A stretch of DNA of 64,000 nucleotides from Lineus longissimus (lineage: Eukaryota; Nemertea; Pilidiophora; Heteronemertea; Lineidae): contig NC_088315.1 in the NCBI RefSeq assembly GCF_910592395.1, positions 11,660,501-11,724,500 of the forward strand. Reading direction: 5' to 3'. The notes under the pieces are model-generated. The model saw nothing but the letters and a program-made list of their open reading frames with translations. It was not told the origin of the DNA and did no database searches. Both the position numbers and the translations under genes were made by a program. Below are positions 60,023 to 64,000 of the stretch, one piece after another; within the stretch, counting starts at the first letter, position 1; each line of letters opens with the position of its first letter.

Positions 60023-60236
60023 CTGGAGCAAGAAAGCGAGATGAAGCTCGACTTCTACCAAACTGTGTATTCTTGACTGTAAAGCCTCTCGTAACACGGT
60101 CTTTGTCAACTGATGATCTATCTCCTCAGAAATCATCTGAATGAGGGTTTGCATGGCTACGACAAACTTGACGAGATGGCTACGCTTGATCAGTTTGGAA
60201 CGCTTGAAGGCTCTGAACTTTGGGCAAAAGTTTCAC
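60023..60236 (-). CDS. Possible upstream extension or extra exon of the RNF213-like gene
   Basis: An open frame reads FRAFKRSKLIKRSHLVKF through ELHLAFLLQ and looks like amphipathic helix. It runs directly into exon 1, but one base out of frame. Either it is non-coding intron that happens to be open, or exon 1 is longer and carries a one-base frameshift near the CCAGA at 60021-60025. I could not recognise the family sequence firmly here. Confidence 0.35.
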
Positions 60237-60797
60237 CCGTAGAGTTCTTGAAAATTGAAGTCCAAAGTCGGAGAACATAAAGACTAGTAACTTGGAGAGT
60301 CTTGTGACATTCAACTCTTTATACCAACCAATCAAAGCCAAGTAAGTTATAGAACTTTTATAAACATGATAAAACAACATTCTAGAAATCACGAGACTGC
60401 CAATATCTACAGTCAACTTAAATACACTTAGTCGCTAATCGGCATTGCGACCAACACATCAGTGTGATTCAGAAGTTCATGAAACTATACAGATTTATGT
60501 AAAATGTTGTTATCTTGGAGTACTAAAAAAATATTATGATCATAACTTAAAATCTAAAATCATGAGAGCGAATAGAAAATAGAATCTTTCTTTCTATGTC
60601 TCCTGGAAGCAGAGCTTCAAGCACTCAGGTTAGAGGATAACAAAGTAAATAAACTTAAACTAGAACATTTGATTTCCTCCCCTAAGTGACCAATTGGCCA
60701 GATTATGAATGATGTCATGTTTAAAGGTCGCGATTGACAAACTGGAACAGAGAAATGCCACTTGCCCTGTGATCTATGGGCATAAGGAATATACATA

Positions 60798-61196
60798 AGC
60801 TGCGCTTACACCACGAAATATTGGTGGACCAATTGCACTTACACCACCACATTGCCGCGACAAATTGGTTCGGCAATCCATTGCCGATACAAATTGCCGA
60901 GCGAATTTGTCCCACCAAGCTTGATGGTCCAAATTCGCCCGGCTTGTTAAAAGCTCGGCTTTGTCGTGGTGTACGCGCAAATGGCTCGGCAATTAGCTAG
61001 TTAGATGGTTCGGCTCCAGGCGGCGCTTTCGAAATGGTGCTTTCTGCGCATGCAATTTATTGTTTGCGCGCCATCTGTAGCCGGATTTTATAACTAGCTG
61101 CAGCGCTGGTGTAAGCGCTTGGTGGATTTTCGATGGTGCGGCATTGGTTCCCGAACCAAGATTGGTGGTCCATTTTCAGGTGGTGTAAGTGCGGCT
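60798..61196. mobile_element. MITE with AGCYGCRCTTACACCAC ends
   Basis: Left AGCTGCGCTTACACCAC and right GGTGGTGTAAGTGCGGCT are inverted; GTGGACCAATT/ATTGGTGGTCC follow inside. About 400 bp, GC-richer than its surroundings, no coding frame. Internal ACTTACACCACCAC suggests a second nested end. Confidence 0.75.
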
Positions 61197-61199
61197 ATT

Positions 61200-62845
61200 A
61201 ACGTCTCGCCAATAATTACGTAATAGGGGTATTTTCTGCAGATAATTGTAAAGCAAACAGTCATATCTAATTGGTTCTTCGCTTTTCAAAAGATATTTAT
61301 TTCCTCATTAGTTCAACTTGCCCCGACAATGTGGCGACACTGACTCATTCAATCAATCAATGTCATTGAAAAGTTTCAAACCGCACCTCCAACACGCCTC
61401 CTCGTCAAGTGCCGAATAACCTCCAATATTGATTAGCCACCCATGCAAGAACGTATTTCGGTGACTATGACCTAACACATTTTAACACACATTAACTGAT
61501 GGGTTAGGATAAATCCTGTCGTTAATGTTGCATAAAGTGTAGGAAATGAAAGGCATGTTGAGCAAACTTTGTGTCAACTTTTAAGAGAAAACATCAATGA
61601 CTTCATCGAGGTCACGCTCGAGCAAGCAGGATGACATAATGTTGAGAAAAGTAAAATGGTGAAGGAAAATTCTGAGATGAAGTTTTAAATTCATTGGCAT
61701 CTCCACACTGTTGGAGTCAATATTCAGCGCGATCAAATTGGCACTACAGTTCGCTAATGAATGTGAATACATTGTTACGGCCACCTTACCCAGCCTATAT
61801 TATTTGGCAAGATTATCCGAATGAGTTCGGGTCTAAGTTACTTGTTGAAAGCAGAGCCTTATTGAAAGACTGGTGAAAGTGAATGTTACGGATCTTGAAA
61901 CCGCCCTTACGTAATTTGGAACACACTCTTTGGTTTCAGCTGAAGTAATTGTATATGCCATTGTAAATATTGCAAAGCAGCCCAAAAATGAAGGGTGGTG
62001 ATTCCTTAGTTATTGGCCTTGCAGTCACTCAGTAATTATGTTGAAATGGGTTAGGCGAGAAATTATGAATAAGGTAAAGGCCTGAAAATAGTTTTGGTTA
62101 CATTGACTATTATCATTGATTTGATTTATCATCATTGGTCTCCAGCAGAATGTTGTCCCCTATATTGGTAATTATTTGGTCACTGGAATTGACGCAGGGA
62201 TTATATATTCGCAAATAGGCCTTTTTTGATGATCAACTATTTGGTTCATTAAATATCATTTGAATATCCTCCAGTCCAGTATTCTGAAATTGGACAATTG
62301 ATATTGTAGAAAAAGAATGATGCTATGTCATTAAGCTTTTCCAAGGCGAGTGTGCACATCGCTGAAAATGTATTTTACCATGATTATTTTGCCATGTTGA
62401 TTAAAATCTACATGCAGCCTTTGACGAGGATTATTGTTAAGATGTTCACTCAAGGCAATTGGTGTATTTTTTCAATATTGCACATACATGCAATTCGCCT
62501 TTTGACATTCAGGAAATCGTTGACCATACACATACAAAAAACAATCGCACAGTTCTTCTCTGGTGACCTATCATCTCCAAGAAAAAGGACCTCATCAAAT
62601 TTATTTGTACCGCAAAATCATGGATTCCCACACTGCATGAATTTCACCCCAAAATCATGTTCTTTTTGAAATGCAGCACCAATCTATTCTAATACGATGG
62701 CCAAATCAATTAGGATTCTACTTTGGGTTTTGTGTTTTGATAAAAAAACTAACTAAAACACTTATGATTGTTACGTAAGGGGATCTCTGTTCGCGAATGC
62801 TTTTCCCAGATATGCATTTACATGTACTTTGCGTAGATAGTAGTT
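61200..62845. other. No gene recognised
   Basis: AT-rich sequence beyond the first recognised exon; a long intron or intergenic DNA. The longest plus-strand frame (62325-62669) shows no family signature. Confidence 0.5.
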
Positions 62846-62847
62846 GT

Positions 62848-63283
62848 GCTTCCACCTAGTAAATCCCCATGTTTTTGGCGCTTCCACCTTTGAATTGCCG
62901 TGCTTCAATAGACCCATGTGTGCAAACCCCGTGTCTGTTAGCCCCATCGAGCTCGATGGGACTAATTTAAACACAGGTTTGACACGGGGTTTTCTAATAG
63001 ATGGAAGCGCAAGAAACACGGCAATCTGTAGTTCCTTAGCACGGCGACAGAAGGCGCGATTGATTCCTGTAATTGCTGTCCCTACGGCACATGCGTGATA
63101 CACATTTTCTAACCTCCAACATTTACAAAACACAGGAGAGGTACTAACTGCAGCGGCACCAGTCGCCGGATCGACGTACAATATCTTATGCTGATTTTAT
63201 AGGTGAAAGTGCTCGTCGGGTTTTTTCTTACAAACGGCGAAGACACGAGTGTCGAAAAACCCGGGGATTTTGATAGGTGGAAC
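62848..63283. mobile_element. Foldback-like element
   Basis: Left end CTTCCACCTAGTAAATCCCC and right end GGGGATTTTGATAGGTGGAA are imperfect inverted repeats. Inside are further inverted pairs: CCCCGTGTC/GACACGGGG, GCGCTTCCA/TGGAAGCGC and the palindrome ATCGAGCTCGAT. No target duplication was found. Confidence 0.6.
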
Positions 63284-63289
63284 TAAGAC

Positions 63290-64000
63290 TAATATTTGGA
63301 TCATTTTCTGGGTTCAGATTTTTATCGTTACCTGAGTAAATACAAAGAGACTGCATTGATTGCCCCCAGCAATGCTGGCGTTTTCTGCTCTAAAACCTTT
63401 TTAAGACCTTTTGTGCATGAAATGAATGTCATTTCCTAACCACGACACAATGACTCCGTGCCTCGACGAGCAATAATAAACAATATTATGTATAACCCAT
63501 AACGTATCATAGTTTGGCGGGTGATCGAGCACACTGCAAGTGTCCACATACTGCCCCATGTGCTTGGGCATGTTATCATTATAATTTTAACAACCTTGTT
63601 TCAGGTAACAATTGGCAATGTAGTCGAGGTAATACTGCCCGCCTTCTAGCACCAATTATAAGAAGTAAAGACGAGGCCAACCTCTACATCCAGGGACTAC
63701 TTGACTGGCAATACAAAATGGCTGCACCATAGACCCTGTTAACTCAACAGTCTGTCATATGCCACGTCGAGGTCAGAATCTGGAGGTGACGAAGTATGTG
63801 TGACCACTGACCCATCTATTTGGCCGTTATATGTCACCAAATGTTTCTACATGACAAGAACATTTTGTTGCCGACCAAATAAGTTTTAAATTGAGAACGC
63901 GTCTTACAGTAGACATAAATGAAGATACCTGACACGAACATACAAAAATAAATTCTTTGTCACTAATTTCAATATAATATTTTGCCACCTGCTTAAAATA
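63290..64000. other. No gene recognised
   Basis: AT-rich; no exon, repeat or RNA gene recognised up to the window edge. Confidence 0.5.

Noticed and set aside
62771-63181. 136-codon minus-strand frame (MYVDPATGAAAV...)
   Set aside because: It overlaps a foldback-like element with inverted repeats and shows no family signature beyond a chance DPATG.

Overview
This window is animal nuclear DNA, from an invertebrate I cannot place. It shows short exons with GT..AG borders, long AT-rich introns, and many interspersed repeats: a DIRS element, CR1-like and other LINE fragments, tRNA-derived SINEs, foldback elements and Helentron-like elements. There is no bacterial gene organisation and no CRISPR array.

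Almost the whole window is one minus-strand gene encoding an RNF213 (mysterin)-type giant AAA+ ATPase and E3 ubiquitin ligase. I placed 51 exons between 60022 (5') and 6046 (3'), about 9.6 kb of coding sequence or about 3,200 residues. Intron phase was followed by hand through the 50 junctions; 49 keep one open frame. The exception is exon 44 to 45, near 11.5 kb. The middle of the protein is present: N-terminal helical part (60.0-53.1 kb), a P-loop RAGVGKS (45.2 kb), the third AAA unit (GETGCGKT at 34.2 kb, FFDEAN at 33.7 kb), the fourth AAA unit (GKPGSSKS at 21.9 kb, VLDEVGLAEDS at 21.4 kb, ISNWALDPAKMNR at 21.0 kb), later AAA-core exons (20.8-10.3 kb) and the start of the E3 shell (10.1-6.0 kb). 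The start codon lies to the right of the window or was not recognised. The RING finger and C-terminus are not in the window and would have to lie to the left.

Layout by position. 1-5898: a minus-strand DIRS-type tyrosine-recombinase retrotransposon (reverse transcriptase and gag), itself broken by two copies of a 1.1-1.2 kb repeat called here family A. 6.0-22.0 kb: 3' half of the gene, with family A copies, a LINE with RNase H, a 15-bp minisatellite and palindromic elements in introns. 22.0-27.5 kb: a large intron with duplicated exon-like units and hairpins. 27.5-60.0 kb: 5' half of the captured gene, with further family A copies, two CR1 3' ends joined tail to tail, a 544-bp foldback element, piggyBac-like and hAT-like MITEs, a SINE and a 135-145-bp minisatellite element (family B). 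60.2-64 kb: no gene recognised, two foldback or MITE-like elements.

The most notable unexplained feature is family A: about ten copies and fragments, nearly all in introns of this one gene. They have a palindromic 5' end, internal units of about 300 bp, a (GAC)n tract and a 3' terminal hairpin, which suggests a non-autonomous Helentron (HINE-like) element. Each unit carries paired and extended AGGTCA half-sites of nuclear-receptor type. No new protein system was found. The unusual points are the intron repeat load, the possible frameshifts and an acidic insertion in the fourth AAA unit.
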